Positions 34,141-45,215 of a DNA stretch of 64,000 nucleotides are shown one piece after another. The stretch lies in contig NW_022098021.1 in NCBI RefSeq assembly GCF_002288925.2, positions 33,409,013 to 33,473,012 of the forward strand, read 5' to 3'. The notes under the pieces were generated by a model that saw only the letters and a list, made by a program, of their open reading frames with translations, searched no databases and had not been told where the DNA came from. The stretch's first letter is position 1; every line of letters begins with the position of its first letter. Position numbers and translations under genes: made by a program. This stretch comes from Delphinapterus leucas. Its lineage: Eukaryota > Chordata > Mammalia > Artiodactyla > Monodontidae.

Positions 34141-34529
34141 AAAAATGGGTCTGATTCCCCTCCGAGGAATAACTTTGCATCTTGCATTCAAAGAACCTAC
34201 AGCCACCCTCGAGGCAAGCTGCGTGCAGACATCATAGGAGATCTGCTCTATTAGGATGAGCAAGGGGGACTTTCTCACACCTCGTGTCTAACTAACTCAA
34301 AGGCAAAAAACCAAACAAGTTTATTCTCTGATGAAGCACGCTGTTAGGGAGATCAAATGAAGACTGGGAAAAAGAACAAATCAGCACAAATCAGTACAAT
34401 TAAGACAAAGGTATGTAGAGATTTCGTTTATATTCTTTTCAATCCTGTCTGCTTTCTATCTTTGTTACTGTATAATATCATTACTATAGGGAGGAGGTGG
34501 GAGGGCTAAGAGTAATGAGATGTAACTTT
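34141..34529. other. Unassigned noncoding sequence
   Basis: Slightly GC-richer at 34150-34290 (GCCACCCTCGAGGCAAGC). Nothing recognised. Confidence 0.45.
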
Positions 34530-34541
34530 AAAAAGAGAAGG

Positions 34542-34806
34542 GGACTTCCCTGGTGGCGCAGTGGTTAAGAATCCACCTGCCAATGCAGGGGACACGGGTT
34601 CTATCCCTGGTCTGGGAAAATCCCACAGGCAGTGGAGCAGCTAAGCCCATGCGCCACAACTACTAAGCCCGCGTGCCACAACTACTGAAGCCCACACATC
34701 TAGAGCCTGTGCTTCGCAACCAGAAGACACCGCAATGAGAGGCCCCACGCACCACAACAAAGAGCCAAGGCAGCCAAAAATAAATAAATAAAATAGAAAT
34801 TTTAAG
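34542..34806 (+). mobile_element. CHR-type SINE, long form (+), copy G
   Basis: GACTTCCCTGGTGGCGCAGTGG to AAATAAATAAATAAAAT. Perfect 12-bp duplication AAAAAGAGAAGG at 34530-34541 and 34807-34818. The B-box region reads GGTTCTATCCC. Confidence 0.96.
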
Positions 34807-34818
34807 AAAAAGAGAAGG

Positions 34819-35184
34819 ATGAGATATGAAATTGACTTATAAAAGTTTATATTTAGATGTAATTCTAAAGACTGTATAATCTAATCTACTCATTTTATAA
34901 ATAAATAGAATGGTGGCCCAGAGTGTTTAAGTAGGTTTTTAAAGGTGGCCTAACTAGTTAAATGGAGGAGCCAGGATTATCAGGTTATCTTGTTCATTGT
35001 CCAATGTTCTTAAATTCAAACATTTAAAAAGCTGTATAATTACTATTATTTTAATTAAAAGAATTTCTGCTTATCATTTTAAATTCACCATTTCTACTCA
35101 TTTTACCATTATTTCTAGTGCCTTCATCTTTTGAATCTCTTACGGTGCAACATACTGCCCTGATAGCTGGCTCACTCATTCTGT
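34819..35184. other. Unassigned noncoding sequence
   Basis: A MIR-like trace around 34880-35000 (GGTGGCCCAGAGTGTTTAAG) is too weak to call. Confidence 0.4.
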
Positions 35185-35252
35185 CATCTATCCATCTATC
35201 TATCTATCTATCTATCTATCATCTATCTATCTATCATCTATCATGCATCTAG
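35185..35252. repeat. (TATC)n tetranucleotide microsatellite
   Basis: ATCTATCCATCTATC followed by perfect TATC units, with ATC interruptions at about 35220 and 35235. A likely length-polymorphic marker. Confidence 0.93.
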
Positions 35253-35255
35253 TCT

Positions 35256-36900
35256 GTTGTTCCATGAATAATACAAGAACAACTATTACTTATTTCATGT
35301 GTGTGGGTGTGTCGCCATATTCCTGATTGGTCTGTTACTATTAGCAGACCATAAACAAAGCATTTTGTTTATTAAATACAGGTGGTATAACATATTTTTT
35401 CATAAACATTTCAGTAAATGTTCATTTCTACCTACTTTTCTGTTTCCTGGTAAAAAATCTGAAAAATATCTTCTTCTTTTATTACTGTTACTAGTTATTC
35501 AGACATAATTTTTAGCATGCTGAAAAATTTTGTCTCTCTATTTTAAAATGGCAGTATATTTTATCTAAATATGCTTTAAAAATTATGTTAGGGTAAGATA
35601 GAATTATAAATGGAAATCATTTAGTCTAGGAAGTTTGAGTAAGATGGAAATTTGGGATACATGCTGAATAGAAGAAATGAAATAGCAAAGAAAGATGCTT
35701 TTGAGGAGCAAAGTTTGGCACAGAGTGGGCAAGACTGCTTTTAGGGTAGAATCTTGGATAAGGTTTTTTAAAAATCAGTTTTTTGAATATGTGTCAGATC
35801 CATAACTTCTCCAGTTTTGTGTATTATAAGTTCAGTCCCACTTGTCTAATTTAAAGTTTGTCCTCTTCTGAGGCTCAGAAACCTGCATGGGGAGGAGGGC
35901 AGGCATCTTTGTCCTTTTCCATTCACTCTGCTCTTTCTGGGACCTTCAGGGTCAGAGAGAAGGAGGGGCAGGAACTGGAGGAAAAGGACAAAGGCTTATT
36001 AGATGGGTTGTGTGTGACCCGTCATAGGCGCCCTCTGTGAGATGATGCACCAAAGCTGAATCTTTCTCTTCTGGAGCACTTCTGGGCTCTAGGGGACACC
36101 TTAGGGGAACTAATAACAGTACATTGTTCCCTGATTCACCTTCCACACACCCTACTTCTTTCTGTAAACCTTACACAGCCTTTTGCTTTGGGGACCCTGC
36201 ACCTAGCAGGTAAATTTCTTCATCAAAATCATTCAAGATGACTCATTGCTGGCCACCCTCTACCACATTCATTGGGCTTGTGGGGTAAATTTGAGCCCTG
36301 TGCCACACTAAATTCTGGAAATTCAGGTCACTTACAATGCATTCCCCTCTCTCTTCCTCTGCTCTGGTTACCTGGTCATTTTGGACGTTTTTAGTCACCA
36401 GCTTTTGTGCCTTTCAAATACTAGGGTTATGTGTCAAACTCTCTAAATGGTTCTCTTGGGGGAACCATTTGGCTTCAGGTAGCAGTGGGGGTGGGAGAAA
36501 GTCCCCAGCATCCAGCATTCCATAGCTCTCCATAGAGTATTCTTGACTCAACAGTTTTTGCTCATTCATCTCCTCATGGCCTTTTCTTTATATAACCTGG
36601 AGGTGGGTGATGAATTAGAGGTGGCCTAACTAGCTTTGGGCCAGCTCTTAGCAAATCATGCACAGGTGTTTTGTCATATCTTTTGGGGGTACTTTACAAT
36701 GTTTATCCTTAGCTTAGGGCTTCAGCTAAACCTTTGAGACAACAGGAAATGTTCCACTAAGTATACTGTTATGTATGCCAAGATACTTTTGGGGTTATTT
36801 CAGTATCCAGCATTGGAAGAAGTCAAAATTCATTTCTTGGATGAGGGCAGAGTTGCCACTGCATAGATGACATTGTGATGTTTAGGGTTTGTAGCCCTGT
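35256..36900. other. Unassigned noncoding sequence
   Basis: No recognised repeat or gene. Short ORFs at 35858-36040 (+) and 35952-36146 (-) overlap each other and look like chance. Confidence 0.45.
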
Positions 36901-36942
36901 ATGTGTAGGTGTGTGTGTATGTGTGTGTGTGTGATGCATGTG
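36901..36942. repeat. (GT)n microsatellite, interrupted
   Basis: ATGTGTAGGTGTGTGTGTATGTGTGTGTGTGTGATGCATGTG pattern (given here in outline). Near-alternating purine-pyrimidine. Confidence 0.85.
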
Positions 36943-36965
36943 TAGTATTGGGAGAAGGGTAGTGT

Positions 36966-37420
36966 GTTGGTCAGAGTTCTCCAGAGAAACCAAACCCTGT
37001 TCTGGAATTGGCTCCATGTAACTGCTTGAGGAAGGCACTGGCTCATGTAATCATGGGAGCTGGCGAATCCAAAGTCCTTAGGGCAAGTCAGCAGGCTGAA
37101 AATTCAGGCAAGAGTTGATGTTGCAGTCTAAAGTCTGACATCTCCAGGGCAGGCTAGCAGGGTGGAAACTCAGGCAGGATTTCTAATTTGCAGTTTCAAA
37201 GAAGAATTTCTTCTTTGGGAAACCTCAGTCTTTACTTTTAAGGCCTTTAAATGATTCGATGTGGCTCACCCACGTACAGTAATCCGCTTTATTTAAAGTC
37301 AACTGACTGTGTTAATCACATGTAAAAAAAATACCTTCACAGAAACATCTAGACTAGTGTTTAATCAAACAACTGGGCACTGTAGCTTAGTCAGGCTGAC
37401 ACAGAGAATTAACCCTCATA
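36966..37420 (+). repeat. Ancient interspersed repeat, family B (+)
   Basis: Runs from GTTGGTCAGAGTTCTCCAG to GCTGACACAGAGAATTAACCC. It is the plus-strand counterpart of 3831-4195, and the more complete copy. Known to me as a common mammalian repeat by its opening and closing motifs, but not named with confidence. Confidence 0.75.
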
Positions 37421-37589
37421 GGTATGTAGCAATATTTGTTTCTATTTCTTCCTTTATTCTGCTTCTCGATAATGACTGAGGCCAAGACCAGTCATAATAT
37501 CCCAAGCATCCATATTACACTTTTTTCATGGACAAAGTAGCATCATATCACAGCCTGAAACTACACATTAATTAATGTGGCTCTTTATT

Positions 37590-37685
37590 TAACATCTGTC
37601 CTTCCTACTAGCCTATGAGCGACTTAAGAGCAGATAATGGATCTGCTTTGCCTTGCCGTTATATCCTCAGTGCCAAAAGTTATTG
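37590..37685 (+). repeat. L2-like 3' fragment (+)
   Basis: CTATGAGCGACTTAAGAGCAGATAATGG...TATCCTCAGTGCC follows the L2 3' UTR order. Short and diverged. Confidence 0.45.
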
Positions 37686-38495
37686 TTTTTGAAATTGTCC
37701 AGCCCATTTTACTGGGGTAGGAAATCAGATGGGGCAGAGACCTAGGAAAAGACAAAGAATAGGAATTTTGTGTAGAGTCCCGCATGTTTCATTCTCCAAC
37801 ACTGAGTGAGGCAGCTGGCAGTTAGGGAGGGCAAAGATTCACGGAGTGAGAGGACCCTTAACAAACAAGTGGCTCTAGGACATTTTTTTTTTTTCTTTGC
37901 CTGGTCACTATTTGTTAAAAGAAGTAGAGAGAAATTATGATGAGCAGACAAGGGACTGTATTCCTGTAATTTATAAGCTGAGGATTAAAGTTCACTTGTT
38001 TAAACCTGAAGGGGAAGAATGTTTCAAAGGGCTTTTGAAGTTAAGCTGTTTGGAAACTGAGAAGTCAAGGAATCAAGAAAATGGAGAAAGCATTGTGTAT
38101 ATGCCCTAAAAGTGCTGATGGTTGGATCTGAGGCTATTATGTGCCTTGTGGTCGTTGCATGAGAGGAAACCATGAGATTACAGGAAATAAATCAGACTTT
38201 CCTGCCCTTTCTGTTTCTATACACTAATTCCTTTAGTCCTATTCCATTATTTTTCCTTTAAACACCCTCTTACTTCCACCTAATACAGAAACAATAAGGA
38301 ACACAGGATAAAACAAAAGTGACAGAATAGATTGGCTTGGGTTTTCTGGACAGTATGTTAGGGCCTCAGACCTTAGCGCCAGGCCACTCTCATCTCCTTT
38401 TTCTTCCAGCAGCAGGTTGTACACGTGGAGAGGAAGTGTTCAAAGACAGTTGGTATCAGGGACAATCACACTTAACTCATTGTATGATTGATCCA
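37686..38495. other. Unassigned noncoding sequence
   Basis: A T run at about 37881-37894 is the only notable text. No ORF is convincing. Confidence 0.45.
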
Positions 38496-38499
38496 AACA

Positions 38500-38690
38500 G
38501 TGTACATCATCTCACTTAATCCATGAAAATTTGGTATTATTATTTAATTGAGAAAACTGAGGTTCCGAAAGGTTTAGTGATTTGTCAAGTCTCTCAACTA
38601 GAAAGTGGTAGATTCAGCATGGAAACCTATTTGATCTGATTTCAAAGCCCAGGTTTTCCTTGCTCCTCCAGACTGGCTTCTGCCCTTGTT
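38500..38690 (-). repeat. MIR SINE (-)
   Basis: CATCTCACTTAATCCATGAAAATTTGG, TTGAGAAAACTGAGGTTCCGAAAGG and AAGCCCAGGTTTTCC appear in reverse-MIR order. Confidence 0.75.
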
Positions 38691-38928
38691 ACAAGACAAT
38701 ATAGATTTCATCTTACTGTCTCCTGTTCCAAAGGACAAAGTTCCAGGAATCATATGGCTGTACCATATCTCCTAGGAAAAGACAGTCAATTCTGTGATAT
38801 GGCAAGAAAGAGTATCAATGCCCCAAATAACATCTTTAGCTTTTAATCTATTGCTAGAACATGAAATTAAACTTACACATATATACACACATACTGCACA
38901 CACTTCCACTCCCAACATATCATTTATT

Positions 38929-39141
38929 TATATTTATTTATTTGCAGTACGTGGGCCTCTCACTGCTGTGGCCTCTCCCGTTGCAGAGCACAGGCTCCAG
39001 ACACGCAAGCTCAGCGACCATGGCTCACGGGCCCAGCCGCTCCGTGGCATGTGGGATCCTCCCGGACCGGGGCACAAACCCGTGTCCCCTGCATCGGCAG
39101 GCAGACTCTCAACCACTGCGCCACCAGGGAAGCCCAACCAC
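38929..39141 (-). mobile_element. CHR-type SINE, short form (-), copy H
   Basis: Tail TATTTATTTATTTGCAGTACG to CCACCAGGGAAGCCC. Perfect 13-bp duplication CATATCATTTATT at 38916-38928 and 39142-39154. Inserted at the edge of a MIR. Confidence 0.95.
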
Positions 39142-39157
39142 CATATCATTTATTAAA

Positions 39158-39368
39158 AGTGCTAAGCACTTTACATAATTTGCTTGCATTATCACCCATA
39201 ATCCTGCCAGCAATCCTGTAAGATAGGTAGTATCCTTCCTATTTTTGAAGAAGAAATTGAAATTCAGGAAGGTTATTTGTCCAAGGTCACACAACAAATA
39301 CATAGTAGAGCTGGGATGGATACCCACATATCTGTGACTCCAAACTGAGATCTCTTAATTACTATAGT
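39158..39368 (-). repeat. MIR SINE (-)
   Basis: GTGCTAAGCACTTTACATAATTTGC, AATCCTGTAAGATAGGTAG and CCAAGGTCACACAACAAATACATAGTAGAGCTGGGAT: a well-preserved reverse MIR. Confidence 0.88.
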
Positions 39369-39369
39369 G

Positions 39370-39500
39370 TCGTTCATTCATTCATACAACAAATATTTAC
39401 TGAATGCCTTCTCTGTGCCTGCATTATGATAGGTAATGTGTATACAACAATGAAAACCATTAGCTTCTACCCTAAAGGAGCTCAATTAGGTGGAAGAAAC
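39370..39500 (-). repeat. L2-like repeat end (-)
   Basis: TTCATTCATTCATACAACAAATATTTACTGAATGCCTTCTCTGTGCCTG followed by AAAGGAGCTCAATTAGG: the reverse of an L2-type 3' region next to the MIR. Confidence 0.6.
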
Positions 39501-40002
39501 AGACACATAAATAGGCAAGGCTAATGACATTTAAAATGCTGGATATATATTCAGGGTCATCACATGCAGAGATATGTGTAGAACCTGTACATATACATAC
39601 CTCTATCATGGTAGCTCTGTGGGAAGACATCCAGTTTGGCCTTTTCTTTAGGGGGATGGGTGTTGAGGATTATGTCAGGTAACGAGGCTTCTGGGAGGAG
39701 GTGACTCTTCATATAAGTCTTAATCAATGAGAAAGAGTTTACCAGCTAGAGATAACTAAAAGGGAGAAAGCACATCATATAGAAAGAATTGTGATAAAAA
39801 AACACAGAAGACAGACAAATTACGATGCCTGGGAGAAAATAAGGTAGTCAAAGTTGATTTTTTCAAAGAATCATTTTCTGTGTGTGTCCTCAGTCATCTC
39901 TGATTTTCCTCCACCTATTTTGGAAGCCATTCTGAGTCATGAATTGATATCTGAGAGAAGAAGAATGCAGAAGGCAGAAAGAAAGGCACCACCATTTCTT
40001 TG
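39501..40002. other. Unassigned noncoding sequence
   Basis: Nothing recognised with confidence. Confidence 0.45.
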
Positions 40003-40215
40003 GTGCCTACTGAGTACCAGGTACTGGCCAAATTTTATCTCATTGAATCCTCACAATATATCTTCAAACTAGAATTATCCTTATTTTAAAGAAAAGTCAA
40101 TTGAAGTAAGGCTAAAAGACCTTGTCCAGCTTCACTTAGCAAGCTAAAGGAAGAGGTGAGATGCAAACTCAGGATTATCTTTTACTGAAGCCCCGCGTGT
40201 TAGACATGCAACCTC
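40003..40215 (-). repeat. MIR SINE (-)
   Basis: GGTGCCTACTGAGTACCAGGTACTGG, TCTCATTGAATCCTCACAATA and CTTGTCCAGCTTCACTTAGCAAGC follow reverse-MIR order. Confidence 0.75.
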
Positions 40216-40374
40216 TCTGGAATGAGAGCAGTATAGTTGTTTATATGACATTTTCCTCTACTTTTACTTAACTGAGATGCTTACCAGAGAAAACCTCAGA
40301 ATCACTATCACTGAATGCCTGTGTAAAAAAACAGTTTTTTACTTTAATTGTCTGTCCTCTGCATTTGGAGTTTT

Positions 40375-40576
40375 GTTTTTCTTTTGCGGTGTGCGGGCCT
40401 CTCACTGTTGTGGCCTCTCCCGTTGCAGAGCACAGGCTCCGGACATGCAGGCTCAGCAGCCATGGCTCACGGGCCCAGCCGCTCCGTGGCATGTGGCATC
40501 TTCCCGGACTGGGGCACGAACCTGTGTCCCCTGCATTGGCAGGCGGACTCTCAACCACTGAGCCACCAGGGAAGCC
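40375..40576 (-). mobile_element. CHR-type SINE, short form (-), copy I
   Basis: GCGGTGTGCGGGCCTCTCACTG to CCACCAGGGAAGCC. Perfect 16-bp duplication CTGCATTTGGAGTTTT at 40359-40374 and 40577-40592. The ORFs of 83-104 codons on both strands here are SINE translations. Confidence 0.97.
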
Positions 40577-40592
40577 CTGCATTTGGAGTTTT

Positions 40593-42329
40593 ATTTACCA
40601 TATGAGTTTTATGTAAGTTCATAAAAGTCAATAAACTCAATATTCTTGAAATAACTTGCAGTTTAACATCTAGATAATTAGGGTAACAAAAAGGAAGTTA
40701 ATTCAATGTGGGTTTATGATAAGGATTAACTTAGTCCCATTTCTTTCCCTGAAGAGAGGAAGAGTTCAGAAATAATGTGAGACTGCTGTATCCAAGGAGA
40801 TAGATGTAAGAACAAAATATTTGTTATGAAAGAGTTAAAATCACAGTGCCCTTTTAAAAAGCTAATTATGGTAGCTTAATTAAAGTTATTTTAAGTAAGT
40901 TAATTATGCTTAATTAAGGTAATTATGGAATTAACCAGGGGAATTTGAATGAACCATAATGCAGACATGTTTGGCCTCTGAGGCTCAAGTATACCAGTTT
41001 GTATAGATCCTAAAACATCTCCATGTGTGCATATAGGAGAAAACATAAAATAAGGCTGAGATTATAGTTTTGATTACACAAAACTACTACTAACAAGGAA
41101 TAAATTTATACACATGATGTTGCACACTATAGTAGTATATTTTCAAAAAGTATAACATTTGAGATTCTGTTGGATTTGATTTCATTTACTGTAGGATTCC
41201 TTTTGGGAGGTAAATGAGGATTAAAGTTCTAAGAGTCAATGCTGTTTATGTTTTGAGAGTCTAAATACTCTTCCCTGTCCACGCATTATTAAATTTATCA
41301 GATGCTTTAGGGACTCTGGCTGACTTTAGAAAAGATCTAGCATTTTTACTTGGAGATATAATTTAGACTGAAATATCTAGGTCTGGCATTGTTAGCATCC
41401 TGTTCTTGATCCAATAAGGAGCAGGAAACATAGGCAAATGTATAATTTTCCCTGTGTGTTGGTAGTGTTTGTTGAAAAACCTCCCTAATGCCTTCTTGGC
41501 TTTGCTGTGGCTGGAATATATCATTCTGTTTTTGGGGGAAATTCCCAGTGAATTATTTTTATTAGGTCAATGGTTCTTAAAGTACAGTATCCTAGAATAT
41601 TCCAGGTGCTGTGCCCATAGGCTAATTTTAGTCTGCTTAGGTTAAGTAATTATTTTCCCTGAGATGAACTTCCCTTCCACATGATAGCCTCAAGAAAATT
41701 TGTGCTGATCCAAGTTTCCACCTAGAGTTTTAGGCACCTAAATCTTCTTATTAGGTTTTCTGCTGGGTAATTGTTATTCTTTCTCTTTAACAAGGAGTAT
41801 TACCAAAAAAATCAGTGACCTCTGCCCATAACTGAATGTTAAATAGACAGTGAAAGATTAATTTTTTTTCTCTTGAGGGTAAATCACACTGGAATGGAGG
41901 CCTCAGACAATCAAGCACTGAAGACCTCATAGAGGTGCTTAGTTCTACTACAAGTGCTAACATTTACCATCACCTCTCAGGGACTGCATCTGTCAGAGGG
42001 GCCACAGTGGTAGTTTCCCAGTAAGAGATCACAGCAATAGGAACTCCTAATAGAGTCTCTTACCTCCTCAAAGACCGTCAAACAGTTTATGAGACTCTAT
42101 GAGGCCCTCTAATGAGAAGTACAAGACATTGATGAGCTTTTATAATCAACATTCTTCTCATTTAAACATAAAATTTATTTTATTTAATTACCATTTAATA
42201 AAATGTATTTCAAGACCAATGCATGCTTATTATAAAATATCAGGAAAACCCAAAGAAGCACAAACAAAAATCTGCTAACAGTGTGTACAATTCCACAGGC
42301 CGTAGAGATTGGTTCAGCAGAGGTCTTAC
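40593..42329. other. Unassigned noncoding sequence with a TAATTA cluster
   Basis: No gene or named repeat. At 40863-40925 there are TAATTA cores at 40863, 40901 and 40920 and TTAATTAA palindromes at 40876 and 40910, all within 63 bp. Confidence 0.5.
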
Positions 42330-42347
42330 AAAAGTTAAGTAGCCAAA
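42330..42347 (+). repeat. Target-site duplication, left copy
   Basis: AAAAGTTAAGTAGCCAAA immediately before the first L1 base. Its twin is at 45216-45233. Confidence 0.95.
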
Positions 42348-42852
42348 ACCATATTAACAAATTGAAGGATAAAAACCATATGAAAATCTCAATAGATTCA
42401 GAAAAAGCTTTTGACAAAATTCAACACCGATTCATGATAAAAACTTTCCAGAAAGTAGGCATAGAGGGAACCTACCTGAACATAATAAAGGTCATATATG
42501 ACAAACCCACAGCCAACATCATTCTCAATGGTGAAAAAATAATCTTGTTTCCTCTAAGATGAGGAACAAGACCAGGTTGCCCACTGTCACCATTATTATT
42601 CAACATAGTTTTGGAAGTTTTAGTCACAGCAATCAGAGGAAAAGAAATAAAAGAAATCCAAATCAGAAAAGAAGAAGTAAAACTGTCACTGTTTGCACAT
42701 GACATGATACTATACATAGAGAATCCTAAAGATGCTACCAGAAAACTACTAGAGCTAATCAATGAATCTGGTTGAGTAGCAGGATACAAATTTAATGCAC
42801 AGAAATCTCTTGCATTCCTATACACTAATGATGAAAATTCATAAAAGAAATT

Positions 42853-43695
42853 ATGGAAACACTCCTATTTACCATTGCAACAAAAAGAATAAAGTACCTA
42901 GGAATAAACCTACCTAAGGAGACAAAAGACCTGTATGGAGAAAACTATAAGACACTGATGAAAGAAATTAAAGATGATACAAACAGATGGAGAGATATAC
43001 CATGTTCTTGGATTGGAAGAATCAACATTGTGAAAATGACTCTACTACCCAAAGCAATCTACAGATTCAATGCAATCCTTATCAAACTACCAATGGCAAT
43101 TTTCACAGAACTAGAACAAAAAATTTCACAATTTGTATGGAAACACAAAAGGCCACGAAAAGCAATTTTGAGAAAGAAAAACAGAGCTGGAGGAATCAGT
43201 TTCCCTGACTTAAAACTGTACTACAAAGCTACAGTAATCAAGACAGTATGGTACTGGCACAAAAACAGAAATATAGGTCAATGGAACAGGATAGAAAGCC
43301 CAGAGATAAACCCATGTACATATGGTCACCTCACCTTTGATAAAGGAGGCAAGAATATAAAATGGAGAAAAGACAGCCTCTTCAATAGCTGGTGCTGGGA
43401 AAACTGGACAGCTACATGTAAAAGAATGAAATTAGAACACTTCCTAACACCATACACAAAAATTAACTCAAAATGGATTAAAGACCTAAATGTAAGACCA
43501 GACACTATAAAACTCTTAGAGGAAAACATAGGCAGAACACTCCATGACATAAATCACAGCAAGATCCTTTCTGACCCACCTTCTAGAGAAATGGAAATAA
43601 AAACAAAAATATATAAATGGGACCTAATGAAACTTAAAAGCTTTTGCACAGCAAAGGAAACCATAAACAAGTCGAAAAGACAACCCTCAGGATGA
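42853..43695 (+). pseudogene. L1 ORF2 fragment, 280 codons
   Basis: The longest open stretch in the window. It covers the region after the reverse transcriptase palm: [20 protein letters not shown] near residues 12-31, then [50 protein letters not shown] and [21 protein letters not shown]. The first ATG is internal to ORF2, so there is no natural start. It lacks the endonuclease and the palm with its active-site aspartates, so it cannot support retrotransposition. Confidence 0.93.
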
Positions 43696-44352
43696 GAGAA
43701 AATTTTTGCAAATGAAGCAACTGACAAAGGATTACTCTCCAAAATATACAAGTAGCTCATGCAGCTCAATATCAAAAAAACAAACAACAGATCCAGAAAT
43801 AGGCAGAAGACCTAAATAGACATTTCTCCAAAGAAGATATACAGATTGCCAACAAACACATGAAAGGATGCTCAACATCACTTATCATTAGAGAAATGCA
43901 AATCAAAACTACAATGTGGTATCACCTCACACCGGTCAGAATGGCTATCATCAAAAAATCTATCTACAAAGAGTGTAGTGGAGAAAGGGGAGAGTGTGTG
44001 GAGAAAAGGGAGTCCTCTTGTACTGTTGCTGGGAATGTAAATTGATACAGCTACTATGGAGAACAGTATGGAGGTTCCTTAAAAAACTAAAAATAGAATT
44101 GTCATATGACCCAACATTCCCACTACTGGGCATATACCCTGAGAAAACCATAATTCAAAAAGAGTCATGTATCACAATGTTCATTGCAGCTCTATTTACA
44201 ATAGCCAGGACATGGAAAAAACCTAAGTGTTCATCGACAGATGAATGAATAAAGAAGATGTGGCACATATATACAATGGAATATTACTCAGCCATAAAAG
44301 GAAACAAAATTGAGTTATTTGTAGTGAGGTGGATGGACCTAGTGTCTGTCAT

Positions 44353-44410
44353 AGAGTGAAGTAAGTCAGAAACAGAAAAACAGAGTGAAGTAAGTCAGAA
44401 ACAGAAAAAC
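44353..44410. repeat. Perfect 29-bp tandem duplication
   Basis: Two identical 29-bp units (44353-44381 and 44382-44410), each starting AGAGTGAAGTAAGTCAGAAA, in the L1 near the end of ORF2. Identity of the copies points to a recent slip or unequal exchange. Confidence 0.93.
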
Positions 44411-44828
44411 AATTACCCTATGCTAACACATATATATGGAATCTAAAGAAAAAAAAGGTTCTGAAGAACCTAGAGGCAGGACAGGAATAAAGATGCAGAT
44501 GTAGAGAATGGACTTGAGGACACAGGGAAGGGTAAGGGTAAGCTGGGACTAAGTGAGAGAGTGGCATGGATATATATACACTACCAAATGTAAGATAGAT
44601 TGCTAGTGGGAAGCAGCTGCATAGCACAGGGAGATCAGCTCGGTGCTTTGTAACCACATAGAGGGGTGGGATAGGGAGGGTGGGAGGGAGACTCAAGAGG
44701 GAGGGGATATGGGGATATATATATACATATAGCTGATTTACTTTGTTATACAGCAGAAACTAACACAACCTTGTAAAGCAATTATACTCCAGTAAAGATG
44801 TTAAAAAAATATAAATAAAAAATAAAAG

Positions 44829-45209
44829 TTCCATATTTGGAGGGGACAAAAAAAAGAAAGAAAATATCTGACTGGCTGGAGCCACATAGTCAAGCTTATT
44901 TGGGATGAGAAGAAACAAGGAAATTAGTGTCCAGAGCTGACTTGGCATTTGGGAATTGGCTGACTGATATACTGCATTTCTAGTCAGTTGGAGCATTTTC
45001 AGGGACATGAAAGTTACCTAAATTTTGGTTTGTCGAAGTGGCACTCTAGGAAGGAGAGGCTTCACCTTAGACCTAGAAAATTATATTAACAATACTGATA
45101 AAAGTAAAACTACTTTCAGGATAAATTTTTCTCTTTTGTTTGTAGTAAACTCCCTATGTCCTCAATAAAATTTCACTCATTCAAAAAATAAATCAAAATC
45201 TGATGGAAG
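44829..45209 (+). other. Transduced 3' flank carried by the L1
   Basis: About 381 bp that is not L1, SINE or any repeat I recognise, lying between the L1's own tail and the final A run, yet inside the target-site duplications. It ends with AATAAA signals at 45164-45169 and 45187-45192, the latter about 16-18 bp before the terminal A run at 45210-45219. This is the structure expected when L1 transcription reads past its own signal and uses one downstream. The sequence should match the flank of a source L1 elsewhere in the genome. Confidence 0.88.
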
Positions 45210-45215
45210 AAAAAA

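Larger units (their letters stand above)
42348..44828 (+). mobile_element. 5'-truncated L1 (+) with 3' transduction
   Basis: Starts inside ORF2 at ACCATATTAACAAATTGAAGG, straight after the duplication, and ends at AAGATGTTAAAAAAA near 44806 followed by an A/T-rich first tail. ORF2 text (reverse transcriptase, then C-terminal domain) covers 42348-44440. Damage: TGA near 42560; the catalytic motif at 42692-42703 reads FAHD (CAT at 42698-42700) in place of FADD; TGA near 42774; a frameshift before 42853; an open piece 42853-43695 (280 codons, [20 protein letters not shown]) ended by a TGG to TGA change; and another shift before 43994. The L1 poly(A) signal is AGTAAA at 44791-44796. Dead copy, relatively young by similarity to the 58 kb element. 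Confidence 0.96.

Noticed and set aside
35185..35252. Regularly spaced short repeats resembling an array
   Set aside because: Simple TATC microsatellite without spacers; a CRISPR array is not expected in a mammalian genome.
37879..37894. T run considered as a Pol III terminator or processed-pseudogene tail
   Set aside because: No RNA gene or retrocopy is adjacent on either strand.
42281..42562. 93-codon ORF starting upstream of the L1 as a possible fusion gene
   Set aside because: It simply joins flanking target sequence to L1 ORF2 text at the insertion point. There is no sign of transcription or selection.
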